Origin: Sphingomonas guangdongensis
GTDB taxonomy: Bacteria; Pseudomonadota; Alphaproteobacteria; Sphingomonadales; Sphingomonadaceae
NCBI RefSeq assembly: GCF_900199185.1
Contig: NZ_OBMI01000001.1
Span: forward strand, 1,364,001 to 1,428,000
Length of the DNA stretch: 64,000 bases
Direction of reading: 5' to 3'
A program made the position numbers and the translations under genes. Each line of letters begins with the position of its first letter. Positions within the stretch are counted from its first letter, which is position 1. This document shows positions 44,115-52,919 of this stretch, in pieces. Under the pieces are notes generated by a model that worked only from the letters and a program-made list of their open reading frames with translations, was not told the DNA's origin and made no database searches.

Positions 44115-45191
44115 TCAGGGCGAGCGGCGTCGATCCGCGATCGCGCGCTCGGCCATCGACTCCAGCGCTCGGATCTGTCGATCCGGGTCGATCTCCGCGC
44201 GGCGAGAATGATCGAGCGCTGCTGCGGCGAGCCGATCGTGGAGCTCAGTATCCTCCCAAAGCTGCTCGAGCGCGTCGCGCCAGGCCGAAGCTGGCGCATC
44301 CGGTTCAACCAGCAGCCCCCCCGGGCCCACCGCTTCGGGTAGGCCCCCAATGTTGCTGGCGAGCACTGGAATGCCGCTGAATTGCGCTTCGGTAGCGACG
44401 CGTCCCCAGGTTTCCTTCCACCGGCTCGGCGCGAGGAGCACCCGAGCCTCGGCATAGTGCTGGGCCATACGATCGGTTTTCGGAAACAGGCGAACATTCG
44501 GGCACGCTGCCACGCCCTGGTTCAGCCGAGCCGCGTCACCCTCGGACAAGGGCCATCCGCGGACGAAGCGGAACGGTATGTGAGGACAGTCGGTGGCTAG
44601 CCGCAGCGCTATGTCGACGCCCTTGTGCGGATGCGGGTTGACGAACAGCACCTCCCGCCGGCGCGGTTCGACCACGTAGCGCGCGCGATCGAACAGCGGC
44701 ACGATGACGGCGCTGCTGATCCCGAACCCCTGCTCGTAGGCGGCAGCGGTGTAGGTTGAGTTCGCGATGAAGATCTCATCGCGGAAGGAGCAGATGTCGG
44801 AGCCGTGATCGTCGAAATCGACGTTGTGGTTGTAGATCAGGATCGGCGTTCCTGACGTCCTCAGCGCGTCTGCGACGCGCAGGATCGCGCCCGATTGCAC
44901 GACCGCAACGTCGGGGCGGAACCGTGCCACGCAATCGGCCGCACCGTCCCACGCGAACCACGCGCGGTAGACGCGGTAGCCTAGCGCCGTATCGACGGCC
45001 GATCGGCCGTGCCCAACCTTCATCAGAACGCGACCGCGCAGCCCGATCCAGCCACAGCTCGTAAGTCCGGCGAGCACCGCTACCTCGTGCCCCCGCGCAA
45101 TCAGGCGTTCCGCCATCTCGTGCGTGTTGGCCTGCGTTCCGCCGCTCAGTTGCGGCAGATAGGGGTGGGCGGACGCGAACAGGATCCTCAA
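44115..45191 (-). CDS. Family 4 glycosyltransferase
   Basis: This 358-residue GT-B protein begins LRILFASAHPYLPQLSGGTQANTHEMAERLI (in two parts), then VLIYNHN-like ILIYNHNVDFDDHG, EVLFVNPHPHKGVDIALRLA, and LAPSRWKETWGRVATEAQFSGIPVLASNIGGLPE (read in parts), which carries the EX7E-type donor motif. The best start is TTG 45191, which overlaps the stop of the upstream GT2 gene (TTGA); ATG 45254 would add 21 residues lacking similarity. It is the last GT of the second rml operon. Confidence 0.85.
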   Translation of the reverse strand: MRILFASAHPYLPQLSGGTQANTHEMAERLIARGHEVAVLAGLTSCGWIGLRGRVLMKVGHGRSAVDTALGYRVYRAWFAWDGAADCVARFRPDVAVVQSGAILRVADALRTSGTPILIYNHNVDFDDHGSDICSFRDEIFIANSTYTAAAYEQGFGISSAVIVPLFDRARYVVEPRRREVLFVNPHPHKGVDIALRLATDCPHIPFRFVRGWPLSEGDAARLNQGVAACPNVRLFPKTDRMAQHYAEARVLLAPSRWKETWGRVATEAQFSGIPVLASNIGGLPEAVGPGGLLVEPDAPASAWRDALEQLWEDTELHDRLAAAALDHSRRAEIDPDRQIRALESMAERAIADRRRSP

Positions 45192-46171
45192 GCGTTGACC
45201 ATTCGGCGTCGGATGAGGGGCAGGCGCGGTATGGCAGCAGCGATCGCCCGCCACAGTGCGGGACCGACGCGCAGCACTTGCTTAACTTCCCTCGCGACCG
45301 TGTGCGGCGAGTGGAGCGCTCGCCTGGCGAGCGCGAAGGCGATTTCATCGGCTGCCCGCTGCCGGTGCCCACTGTTGACGCGCGCCTGCGCAGCCGTCAG
45401 TCCGAAGCGCGCCGCCACGAGCGAGCGAAACCGAAAGGCATCGAGCAGCCGCGGAATGAAGGTCGGCGAGTCCCAAGCGAGCGCTTCGCGGTAGATTGAG
45501 ATGCCGCTACCACGGTGGCCCATGATCTGGCTGGAGTACGCCAGCGCCGCGCCGCGGCTGGCGATCGTCAGCCAGAACAGATGGTCTTCGCCAGTCCGGC
45601 GCATCGTCTCATCAAAGCGAATGTCGGCGAACGCAGCGAGGCGGTAGACCACCTGCGAGGTATGAGGAACGCACTCATCGAGGATGAGGTCGAAGGCTTC
45701 GGCACCGGTGATCAATCCGTCGCCGCGCCTGTCCTTCATGGCCTTGAAGTAAGAAAAGGACGGCACCTCATCGTGCATGCTGTTGGCGAAGTAGAAGGAC
45801 GCGTCCTCCAGAGCCGAGAGGGCGGCCGACAAATGAGAAGGCGCCCAGTGATCATCCGAATCGAGAAACGCCAGATGCGTACAACCAAGCGCCAGCGCAT
45901 GGATGATGCCGGTGTTGCGTGCGGCCCCGGCGCCGCCGTTGGCTCGCGCCACTATTTCGATCGTCAGATGATCGGGTAGGCGCAGCTCGGCGAGGTCACC
46001 GGCAGGCGGCAGGGGTGACCCATCGTCGACGACGATCACGCGTACTTGCGTCGCCGTAAGTTCGGACTGTGATGCCACACTTTCCACCGCTCGACGGAGC
46101 AGCGCTGTCTTCCGCTGATAATAGGGGATCACCACCGCGACCGAGGCGTGATGTGCCTCGCGCTCGATCAT
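45188..46171 (-). CDS. Family 2 glycosyltransferase
   Basis: This 327-residue GT-A protein shows VAVVIPYYQRKTALLRRAVESV, VIVVDDGSPLPPA, NGGAGAARNTGI and LAFLDSDDHWAP (DxD motif), and a later RTGEDHLFWL acceptor-site segment. ATG 46171 overlaps the upstream stop (ATGA). It is one of three consecutive transferases downstream of the second rml set and likely uses dTDP-rhamnose or a sugar next to it in the repeat unit (inference). Confidence 0.9.
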   Translation of the reverse strand: MIEREAHHASVAVVIPYYQRKTALLRRAVESVASQSELTATQVRVIVVDDGSPLPPAGDLAELRLPDHLTIEIVARANGGAGAARNTGIIHALALGCTHLAFLDSDDHWAPSHLSAALSALEDASFYFANSMHDEVPSFSYFKAMKDRRGDGLITGAEAFDLILDECVPHTSQVVYRLAAFADIRFDETMRRTGEDHLFWLTIASRGAALAYSSQIMGHRGSGISIYREALAWDSPTFIPRLLDAFRFRSLVAARFGLTAAQARVNSGHRQRAADEIAFALARRALHSPHTVAREVKQVLRVGPALWRAIAAAIPRLPLIRRRMVNA

Positions 46172-47121
46172 GTGCCCGGCAACGTTCGCAGCCGCCGGAC
46201 GCTCGCCGGACAATCACCGAAGCGGCGTAGTAGGTAGTCGCGCCACGCCGCAAACAGCGCGCGTCGGGTTGGAGCGATGCTCCGGCCGCGCACCAGTGCC
46301 CGCGCGTCATCCCTGAACCCTCGCGCCAGCCACCGCAAATCCGTCTTGGCGCCGCGTAGCAGGCGCCGGGTGCCAGCGTGCTTTTCCCAGAACAGCAGCC
46401 GATTCCGCTGCAGAAAATAGGCCTGAAGCGGCGATGTCGCCGCCCCTAGTGATGCGCTGCCGAGATGATCAACCACCGCATCCCGAACAATAAAGCAGCG
46501 GTGACCAAGGCTGCGTGCGCGGTAGCACCAGTCTGTCTCCTCATAGGTCAGGAAGAAGCGTTCATCGAACGGTCCGACGCGATCGAACACCGTAACCGGC
46601 GCGAACAGCGCGGCTCCAAAGGCAAAATCGCTTGGAATCAGGGAGCGGTCGAGTTCGTGGGCGTCCGCGTCTGCGTCAAACCATTCTGGTGCTCCGGTGC
46701 CACTCGCGGTGCGGCTACCGAAGAACTGGAGCTTGCCGCCATCGGCATAGCGCACCACCGCGCCTAGTACCGCGTCGGGCGCGCCGGCGTGCGCCGTGAC
46801 CAGAGCGTCGAGCGTGTCCGCGCGCACGGCCGCGTCACTGTTGAGCAGAAAGACCGCTTCCATCTCGGCGGCGCGAGCGGCGGCAATGCCGGCATTGCAG
46901 CCCCCGGCGAAACCGAGGTTGGCGGTACTGCGGATCAGCCGCAGGCGGGGAGAGAGGTCGGACAGGCGAGCGACCGATTCATCACTCGAGGCATTGTCGA
47001 CGACAAACAGCGTCCAGTTGGAAAAGTGCGCGCGTTGAAGCGACGCGAACGCATCGAGCGTATCGCGCCACCCATTCCAGTTGACGATCACGACACCGAC
47101 GCGAGGACCGATCAGTAACAT
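46168..47121 (-). CDS. Family 2 glycosyltransferase, rhamnosyltransferase-like
   Basis: This 317-residue protein has VGVVIVNWNGWRDTLDAFASL, LFVVDNASSDESV, NLGFAGGCNAGI, VFLLNSDAAV and FDERFFLTYEETDWCYRARSLGH, the pattern of the WbbL/RfbF-type GT2 group, which includes many rhamnosyltransferases. ATG 47121 is chosen; the in-frame upstream extension overlaps rmlB. The close link to the rml genes supports rhamnose as donor. Confidence 0.88.
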   Translation of the reverse strand: MLLIGPRVGVVIVNWNGWRDTLDAFASLQRAHFSNWTLFVVDNASSDESVARLSDLSPRLRLIRSTANLGFAGGCNAGIAAARAAEMEAVFLLNSDAAVRADTLDALVTAHAGAPDAVLGAVVRYADGGKLQFFGSRTASGTGAPEWFDADADAHELDRSLIPSDFAFGAALFAPVTVFDRVGPFDERFFLTYEETDWCYRARSLGHRCFIVRDAVVDHLGSASLGAATSPLQAYFLQRNRLLFWEKHAGTRRLLRGAKTDLRWLARGFRDDARALVRGRSIAPTRRALFAAWRDYLLRRFGDCPASVRRLRTLPGT

Positions 47122-47141
47122 CGACGGTTCGGCTGCCTGCG

Positions 47142-48212
47142 TCAGCCCCGCGCGGTTCGCGCGCGTTCGACAAGGGGCTGCCACCAGCCTTCGTTGGCGA
47201 GGTACCAACCGAGCGTCTCGGCGAAACCGGTCGGGAAATCGCGCGCGGGCGCGTAGCCGAGTTCCGAGCGTACTTTTGTCTCGTCAATCGCGTAGCGGCG
47301 ATCGTGACCGGGGCGGTCAGTGACATAGGTCTTGAGCTCCGCCGTGCTGCCGCCCTTCGCCGCCGGCGCATCGGGGTAGCGCGCAGCGAGCGAGGGATCC
47401 GCCGCAAACGCCGCATCGACCCCGCGGCAGATCTCCTCCACGACCGTGAGGTTGAGCAGTTCCTGCCCGCCACCGATGTTGTATGTTTCGCCCGAGCGAC
47501 CCTTCTCGATCACCAATTCGATCCCGCGGCAGTGATCCTCCACGTGCAGCCAGTCGCGAACATTCATCCCGTCGCCGTAGATCGGCAGGCTGCGTCCGGA
47601 CAGCGCATTGAGGGTGAACAGCGGAATGAGCTTCTCCGGAAATTGATACGGTCCATAGTTGTTCGAACAATTGCTCGTGGTCGTATCCAAACCATAGGTG
47701 TGGTGATAGGCGCGCACGAGGTGATCCGAACCCGCCTTCGACGCCGAGTACGGCGAGTTTGGCTGATAGGGCGTCGTCTCGCTGAAGGCGGGATCGTCGG
47801 GAGCGAGCGAGCCGTACACCTCGTCCGTGGACACGTGGTGAAAACGGTGGGGTTGGCCGCTACCGCCCAGCCAGCGCGTCTTTGCCGCCTTGAGCAGGCT
47901 GTGAGTGCCGACGACGTTGGTTTGAACAAAGGCGTCCGGCCCGGTGATCGAGCGATCGACGTGGCTCTCGGCGGCAAAGTGAACGATGGTGTCGATGTCG
48001 TGATCGACCATCAGCCGGTCGACCAGCGCTGTGTCGCAGATATCACCCTCAACCAGCTCGACGCTGTCAAGACCATCAAGGTTCGCGCGGTTGCCGGCGT
48101 AGGTCAGCGCATCGAGCACGACGATAGCGTCGGCGGAATGGCTACCCCGCCAGTGGTGAACGAAGTTCGCGCCGATGAAGCCGGCGCCGCCGGTGATGAG
48201 CAGATTAGCCAT
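47142..48212 (-). CDS. rmlB: dTDP-glucose 4,6-dehydratase (set 2)
   Basis: This 356-residue enzyme has GGAGFIGANFV near the N-terminus, [27 protein letters not shown] with the Thr-Asp-Glu triplet, and [20 protein letters not shown]. It is clearly diverged from the set 1 enzyme (differences throughout), so the two sets have separate histories. It overlaps rmlD by 8 bp. The gene order of this set is A-C-D-B. Confidence 0.95.
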   Translation of the reverse strand: MANLLITGGAGFIGANFVHHWRGSHSADAIVVLDALTYAGNRANLDGLDSVELVEGDICDTALVDRLMVDHDIDTIVHFAAESHVDRSITGPDAFVQTNVVGTHSLLKAAKTRWLGGSGQPHRFHHVSTDEVYGSLAPDDPAFSETTPYQPNSPYSASKAGSDHLVRAYHHTYGLDTTTSNCSNNYGPYQFPEKLIPLFTLNALSGRSLPIYGDGMNVRDWLHVEDHCRGIELVIEKGRSGETYNIGGGQELLNLTVVEEICRGVDAAFAADPSLAARYPDAPAAKGGSTAELKTYVTDRPGHDRRYAIDETKVRSELGYAPARDFPTGFAETLGWYLANEGWWQPLVERARTARG

Positions 48213-49062
48213 TCGCTTTGATCTCGCTGAGCATGACGCGCAGGTTGCTGCGCCAGTGGGGCGGTGCGTAGCCTAGCGCCGCAATGGTCTTTGATTTGTC
48301 GAGTACCGAGTAGTGCGGCCGCTTCGCCGGAGTCGGGTAATCGGCGGTGCGGATCGGCACCACCGGCACCGCGCGGTTCAGCAGTCCGAGCGCGAGCGCT
48401 TCCTCCTGGATCGCGATCGCGAAGTCGTACCAGCTCGCGACGCCCGAATCGGTGTAGTGATAGATGCCGTTGTGATCCTGAGCCGCCAATTGCCACATCG
48501 CATCGGCGAGCCCGGGCGCATAGGTTGGTGTGCCGATCTGGTCGGCGACGACGCGAACTTCATCACGTTCGGCCATGACGCGAAGCATCGTACGGACGAA
48601 ATTGCCGCCGGTCGGCGCGTAAACCCAGGCGGTGCGCAGGATCAGCGCATTGCCACCGGCCTGCCACTCACCCTCGCGCTTAGTGCGGCCGTAGACGCTG
48701 AGCGGCGTGGGGCGCTCCTCTGGCGTGTAAGGCACGCCCAGCAAGCCTTCGAACACGAAGTCGGTCGAGACGTGGACCAGTCGCGCCCCACCCGCCGCGG
48801 CCGCCTGCGACAGATAACCGACTGCGGTCGCATTCACGGCGAGCGCGAGCGCTTCGTCCTGTTCGGCGCGGTCCACCGCCGTATAGGCCGCGGCGTTGAA
48901 GATCACGTTCGGCGCCACATCGCGAACGAACGCGTCGACCGCCGCCTGATCGGTGATGTCGAGCACGTCCATATCGACCGCGACGACGTGGGCGTCGGCG
49001 GGTACGGCGCGCTGCAACGCGGTGCCGAGCTGGCCGTTCGCCCCGGTGACGAGCGCCTTCAT
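48205..49062 (-). CDS. rmlD: dTDP-4-dehydrorhamnose reductase (set 2)
   Basis: This 285-residue enzyme begins [17 protein letters not shown] and has VHVSTDFVFEG, VYGRTKREGE (YxxxK) and [18 protein letters not shown]. The ATG at 49062 overlaps the rmlC stop (ATGA); a longer open frame upstream is a shadow of rmlC. It catalyses the last step of dTDP-rhamnose synthesis. Confidence 0.95.
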   Translation of the reverse strand: MKALVTGANGQLGTALQRAVPADAHVVAVDMDVLDITDQAAVDAFVRDVAPNVIFNAAAYTAVDRAEQDEALALAVNATAVGYLSQAAAAGGARLVHVSTDFVFEGLLGVPYTPEERPTPLSVYGRTKREGEWQAGGNALILRTAWVYAPTGGNFVRTMLRVMAERDEVRVVADQIGTPTYAPGLADAMWQLAAQDHNGIYHYTDSGVASWYDFAIAIQEEALALGLLNRAVPVVPIRTADYPTPAKRPHYSVLDKSKTIAALGYAPPHWRSNLRVMLSEIKANG

Positions 49063-49604
49063 GCAAACACCTTTGCATCGGCAAGCGGGTGACCCGCTGC
49101 ATCCTTCGCCGCGAGCAGGGGCTCGGCACCATCGAGTGGCCACTCGATGCCGATCGCCGGGTCGTTCCATAGCAGGGATTGCTCGTGCGCCGGCGCGTAC
49201 AAGGCGGTGCACTTGTAGAGGAACTCGGTCCCGTTGGTTAGGCTGAGGAAGCCGTGTGCGAACCCGGGCGGCACCCACAGCATCCGCTTGTTGGCAGCGC
49301 TCAGCTCATAGCCGACCCACTGACCGAAGGTGTGGGACGATCGGCGCAGGTCGACCGCGACATCGTATACCGCGCCCGCGACCACGCGGACCAGCTTACC
49401 TTGCGGATCCGGGTTCTGGTAGTGCAGCCCGCGCAGCACCCCTTTGGCCGACTTGCTATGGTTGTCCTGCACGAAAGTGAGATCGAGTCCCGCCTCGGCG
49501 AAGGTCTGCGCGTTCCAGCTCTCGTAGAAGAAGCCACGATAGTCACCGAACACCCGTGGCTCAAGCAGCAGAACGCCGGGCAGCGCGGTTTCGACCAAGT
49601 TCAC
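49059..49604 (-). CDS. rmlC: dTDP-4-dehydrorhamnose 3,5-epimerase (set 2)
   Basis: This 181-residue cupin of standard length has [39 protein letters not shown] (catalytic His), [29 protein letters not shown] and [10 protein letters not shown]. It overlaps rmlA by 4 bp (ATGA) and rmlD by 4 bp. It matches canonical RmlC more closely than the set 1 protein. Confidence 0.96.
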   Translation of the reverse strand: MNLVETALPGVLLLEPRVFGDYRGFFYESWNAQTFAEAGLDLTFVQDNHSKSAKGVLRGLHYQNPDPQGKLVRVVAGAVYDVAVDLRRSSHTFGQWVGYELSAANKRMLWVPPGFAHGFLSLTNGTEFLYKCTALYAPAHEQSLLWNDPAIGIEWPLDGAEPLLAAKDAAGHPLADAKVFA

Positions 49605-50485
49605 AGCGGGTTCGCCTGACCCGAGAGTAGCTGCATCAGATATTCGCCATAGCCACTCTTGCGGAGCGGCGCGGCCACCCGCTCCAGCCCGGCGTCATCG
49701 ATGAAGCCGCTCCGCCAGGCGATCTCCTCCGGGCAGCAGATCTTGAGACCCTGGCGGTTTTCGGTGACCTGGACATATTGCGCGGCGTCGATCAGCGACC
49801 CGTGGGTGCCGGTATCGAGCCAGGCATAGCCGCGACCCATGATTTCGACGTGCAGGTTGCCCGCTTCCAGATACTTGCGGTTGAGGTCGGTGATCTCCAG
49901 TTCGCCCCGTAAACTCTGCGATATTGCATAAGCGTATTCGACCGCGCGACCATCGTAGAAGTATAGGCCGGTCACCGCATAGTTCGACTTCGGCGCCGCG
50001 GGCTTCTCCTCGATCGTCTCGGCACGACCGTTCGCGTCAAACGAAACCACGCCGTAGGCAGTCGGATCGCTGACGTAGTAGCCGAAGACGGTCGCACCGT
50101 CCGGCCGAGCATCAGCGTTGACCAGCAGGTCGGTTAGGCCGTGACCATAGAAGATGTTGTCGCCGAGCACGAGCGCGGACGGTCCGTCACCGACGAAGTC
50201 CGCGCCGATGTGGTAAGCCTGGGCGAGCCCGCCGGGATGCGGCTGTACCGCATAGGTCAGCGACAGGCCCCAGTCGCTGCCGTCGCCGAGCAGCGCCTGG
50301 AACGCGGGCTGGTCGGTCGGCGTGGTGATGATCATGATCTCGCGGATCCGGGCAAGCATCAGCACCGACAGCGGGTAGTAGATCATCGGCTTGTCGTAGA
50401 CGGGCATAAGCTGCTTCGACACAGCCTTGGTCAGCGGGTATAACCGCGTTCCGGACCCACCGGCCAGGATTATTCCCTTGCGCAC
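49601..50485 (-). CDS. rmlA: glucose-1-phosphate thymidylyltransferase (set 2)
   Basis: This 294-residue enzyme has [65 protein letters not shown] and [13 protein letters not shown]. The start is GTG 50485 with GGGAG nine bases upstream; the frame extends 33 codons further but that part does not fit the family. It is the first gene of the minus-strand operon rmlA-C-D-B followed by three GT genes. Confidence 0.95.
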   Translation of the reverse strand: MRKGIILAGGSGTRLYPLTKAVSKQLMPVYDKPMIYYPLSVLMLARIREIMIITTPTDQPAFQALLGDGSDWGLSLTYAVQPHPGGLAQAYHIGADFVGDGPSALVLGDNIFYGHGLTDLLVNADARPDGATVFGYYVSDPTAYGVVSFDANGRAETIEEKPAAPKSNYAVTGLYFYDGRAVEYAYAISQSLRGELEITDLNRKYLEAGNLHVEIMGRGYAWLDTGTHGSLIDAAQYVQVTENRQGLKICCPEEIAWRSGFIDDAGLERVAAPLRKSGYGEYLMQLLSGQANPL

Positions 50486-50644
50486 AACTGTTCTCCCGTC
50501 CGCCTTCACGCGCTTTATCGGCGATTGCGCAGCGCAGCAAGAAGGTGGAAACCAGCGCCTCGCGCTTGTCCGGCCCTGATACAATCAGGCCTGAATTCAC
50601 CATTTCCGGTGAGCGGCAAAGCCTAGTCGGAAGGACACGAAGTG
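50486..50644. promoter_or_regulatory. Divergent promoter region between rmlA (set 2) and the RgpF-like gene
   Basis: This 159-bp gap between two head-to-head genes must hold both promoters. TACAAT at 50579-50584 resembles a -10 box for the plus-strand gene, but no matching -35 is clear at the right distance. GGAAGGA precedes the RgpF-like start. Confidence 0.5.
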
Positions 50645-51676
50645 ATGGTTGTCGATGATGAGGCGATCAGGCGAGCGCCGCGTCTGTGCTTCTTTGCCCA
50701 TTACCATCCGCTCGGCATCGTCGCGGAACATGTCCGGCTGCATCTGCGCGCACTCGCCAGCGCTGGCTTCGCTGTCGTGGTGCTGTCCACCGCCACGATG
50801 TCGGACGAGGCGCAGGCCGAGCTCGCGGCCGAGTGCTCGCTCCTCATCATGCGCGATAACGTCGGGCTCGATTTCGAAGGCTGGGGCTCGGCCGTGCGCC
50901 GATTTTTCCCGATCAACGCTGAATTACTGCTGTTCGCCAACGACAGCGTGTACGCGCCAGTCGGTGACCTGACCTCGTTCATCGCCAACCTGACCGCCGT
51001 CCCGGCCGACTTCTACGGCGCGATCGAGAGTTTCGAGTGGGGACCCCATTTGCAGAGCTGGTTCCTGCTGTTCCGACCAAGCGCTTACCGGTCGGAAGCC
51101 TTCACTGAACTCTTTGCCAGCTCGATCCCTGCCGACATGAGCAAGCTCGAGATTATCAAGATTTATGAAGTCGGTCTGACTGGGCGGCTGGCCGCTGCCG
51201 GCCTGACGTACCACGCCGCTTACAGTCAGGCTCGCCAGGGCCTGCTCGTGAAACAGGATTCTCTGAATGCAGGGCATCTGCTGTGGCGGGAGCTTATCGA
51301 GGGCGGCGAACTTCCGTTCCTCAAGATACAGCTCTTGCGCGATAACCCGGCGCGGATCGGGAACATCGCGGAATGGCCCGCCGTTGTCGGCGCGCGGAAC
51401 GCCGCATTACGCGACGCGATCGCCGCAGACCTGGCAGTACGCGGCGCGGAGTCAGGTGTTGGTGCGCGGCACAAGTGGCGCTCGACGCTCAGCGAGAGCA
51501 ATCCTTTTCTATGGCCCGAACTGCAGGGATTTGTCCGTCGCGACTTCGCTCGCTCGCAACCGGGATTGGGCCACCGTGTCAACCGGTTAGTTTACCGAAT
51601 CGCCGTCCGCATCGCGAGACGAGCGCGGAACCTGGCGCGTCCATGGGAACTGCCGGCGCCGCCTCACATCTGGTAG
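50645..51676 (+). CDS. RgpF-like rhamnan synthesis protein
   Basis: This 343-residue protein matches the RgpF family (rhamnan synthesis F): CFFAHYHPLGIVAEHV, LLIMRDNVGLDFEGWGSAVR, ELLLFANDSVYAPVGDL and SWFLLFRPSAYRSEAF. RgpF proteins act in rhamnose-containing cell-wall polysaccharides and are thought to be glycosyltransferases of GT-A type. It is consistent with a rhamnose-rich product. GTG 50642 is an adjacent alternative start. Its 3' end overlaps the convergent GT2 gene by 13 bp. Confidence 0.85.
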   Translation: MVVDDEAIRRAPRLCFFAHYHPLGIVAEHVRLHLRALASAGFAVVVLSTATMSDEAQAELAAECSLLIMRDNVGLDFEGWGSAVRRFFPINAELLLFANDSVYAPVGDLTSFIANLTAVPADFYGAIESFEWGPHLQSWFLLFRPSAYRSEAFTELFASSIPADMSKLEIIKIYEVGLTGRLAAAGLTYHAAYSQARQGLLVKQDSLNAGHLLWRELIEGGELPFLKIQLLRDNPARIGNIAEWPAVVGARNAALRDAIAADLAVRGAESGVGARHKWRSTLSESNPFLWPELQGFVRRDFARSQPGLGHRVNRLVYRIAVRIARRARNLARPWELPAPPHIW

Positions 51677-52653
51677 CGGCGCCGCACCTCCTGGCGCATC
51701 GGCCGTCCGAGCTTGGGGCTCGTCAGGATATCGATCTCGTTCGCGAAATAATTCCAGTCCGCCGTACCGCCGGACAGCGGGCGAAGCGCTTCCTTGATGT
51801 CGGCGCGCAGCCCTCCGTCGTTCCGCAACGCGCGCCATTCAGCAAACCATACCGTCTGACAGCGATTGGCAAGGTGCGCGAACAGGCGTCGCGTTTCTGA
51901 GTCCAGCAGCGCGGAACGGCCGAGAAAATCGAAGACTAGCCACAGCCTGAGCCGACCGATCCGGCGGAAGAGAAACAGCCATCGGAAGTACGATGCCGAG
52001 TATTTACCCTCGTCCGACTGCAGGTGATTGGCTTGGTTGCCGCCGTGAAGGCGGTGAAACGTGACCGCTTCGTCGACGTAGACGAGGCCGCGAGAAAACA
52101 GGCACTCGAGCGCCATCATCCAGTCAAACGGCAGCGGTGCCCAGAGACCGGCGACACCCAGATGTCCACGCTCGGTAATCGTCGCATGCGCCGAGTACAT
52201 CGGCCGGATCAGCCCGCGCAGCTTGGACTCGGGGCCAGGCTCAAGCAGCAGTGCCTCCAGTAGCGACTTGCCCATCGCAGTGCCGTCGCCGTCGATCAAC
52301 TCGGAGCGTCCGAACGCCATCGGTCGGTCGCCCATGGCGGCGAAAAGCAGCCGGTTTCGGTCGGGCGCCCAACGATCGTCCTGATCGCAGATCGCGACAT
52401 AGTCACCCGTCGCCTCGCCGATCAGCTGTGCCAGCCGATTGTTCTGGCCGAGGTTGCCGGACGACGCGATCACGCGGATTCGCGCGTCGGTTGCCGCCAG
52501 CTCGGCTGTGACCGAGCGGGTGTCGTCCGTCGAACCGTCATCGGTGATAAGCAGTTCGAAGTCTTCATCGTCCTGCTTCAGAACCGACCCGATCTGCTCG
52601 GGCAGAAAGCGCGCACCATTGTAGGTGGGCAAGATAATCGACAATTTTGGCAC
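51664..52653 (-). CDS. Family 2 glycosyltransferase, rhamnosyltransferase-like
   Basis: This 329-residue GT-A protein has LSIILPTYNGARFLPEQIGSVL, LLITDDGSTDDTR, NLGQNNRLAQLIGEA and VAICDQDDRW (DxD-type motif). The DQDDRW form is typical of rhamnosyltransferases of streptococcal RgpB-like type. The start is GTG 52653 with GAGGAAG six bases upstream; the frame extends to a TTG at 52689 without a ribosome site. Convergent with the RgpF-like gene. Confidence 0.87.
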   Translation of the reverse strand: MPKLSIILPTYNGARFLPEQIGSVLKQDDEDFELLITDDGSTDDTRSVTAELAATDARIRVIASSGNLGQNNRLAQLIGEATGDYVAICDQDDRWAPDRNRLLFAAMGDRPMAFGRSELIDGDGTAMGKSLLEALLLEPGPESKLRGLIRPMYSAHATITERGHLGVAGLWAPLPFDWMMALECLFSRGLVYVDEAVTFHRLHGGNQANHLQSDEGKYSASYFRWLFLFRRIGRLRLWLVFDFLGRSALLDSETRRLFAHLANRCQTVWFAEWRALRNDGGLRADIKEALRPLSGGTADWNYFANEIDILTSPKLGRPMRQEVRRRYQM

Positions 52654-52919
52654 GTTCGCTTCCTCGTTTCGGGAGCATGAATTGATCAATCAGGCAGGCG
52701 GATGTGGCCCGACCTGCGGCTGAGCGGCCCAACGACGTTAATCGACGCCCACTGGCCGGGAAAGGCAACGATCATTACGATCGAGGGCAAGGTACACGAC
52801 TGCCGCGCGCGTCAACAATAGTCGTAGGCGAGTATTTTCAGGCTCGCAGACGTCAGCTGTAGAGTCAGATTGACAGATCAAGCGCCTTGTTTCAATCTCG
52901 AAGACAAGGGGGCTCGGCG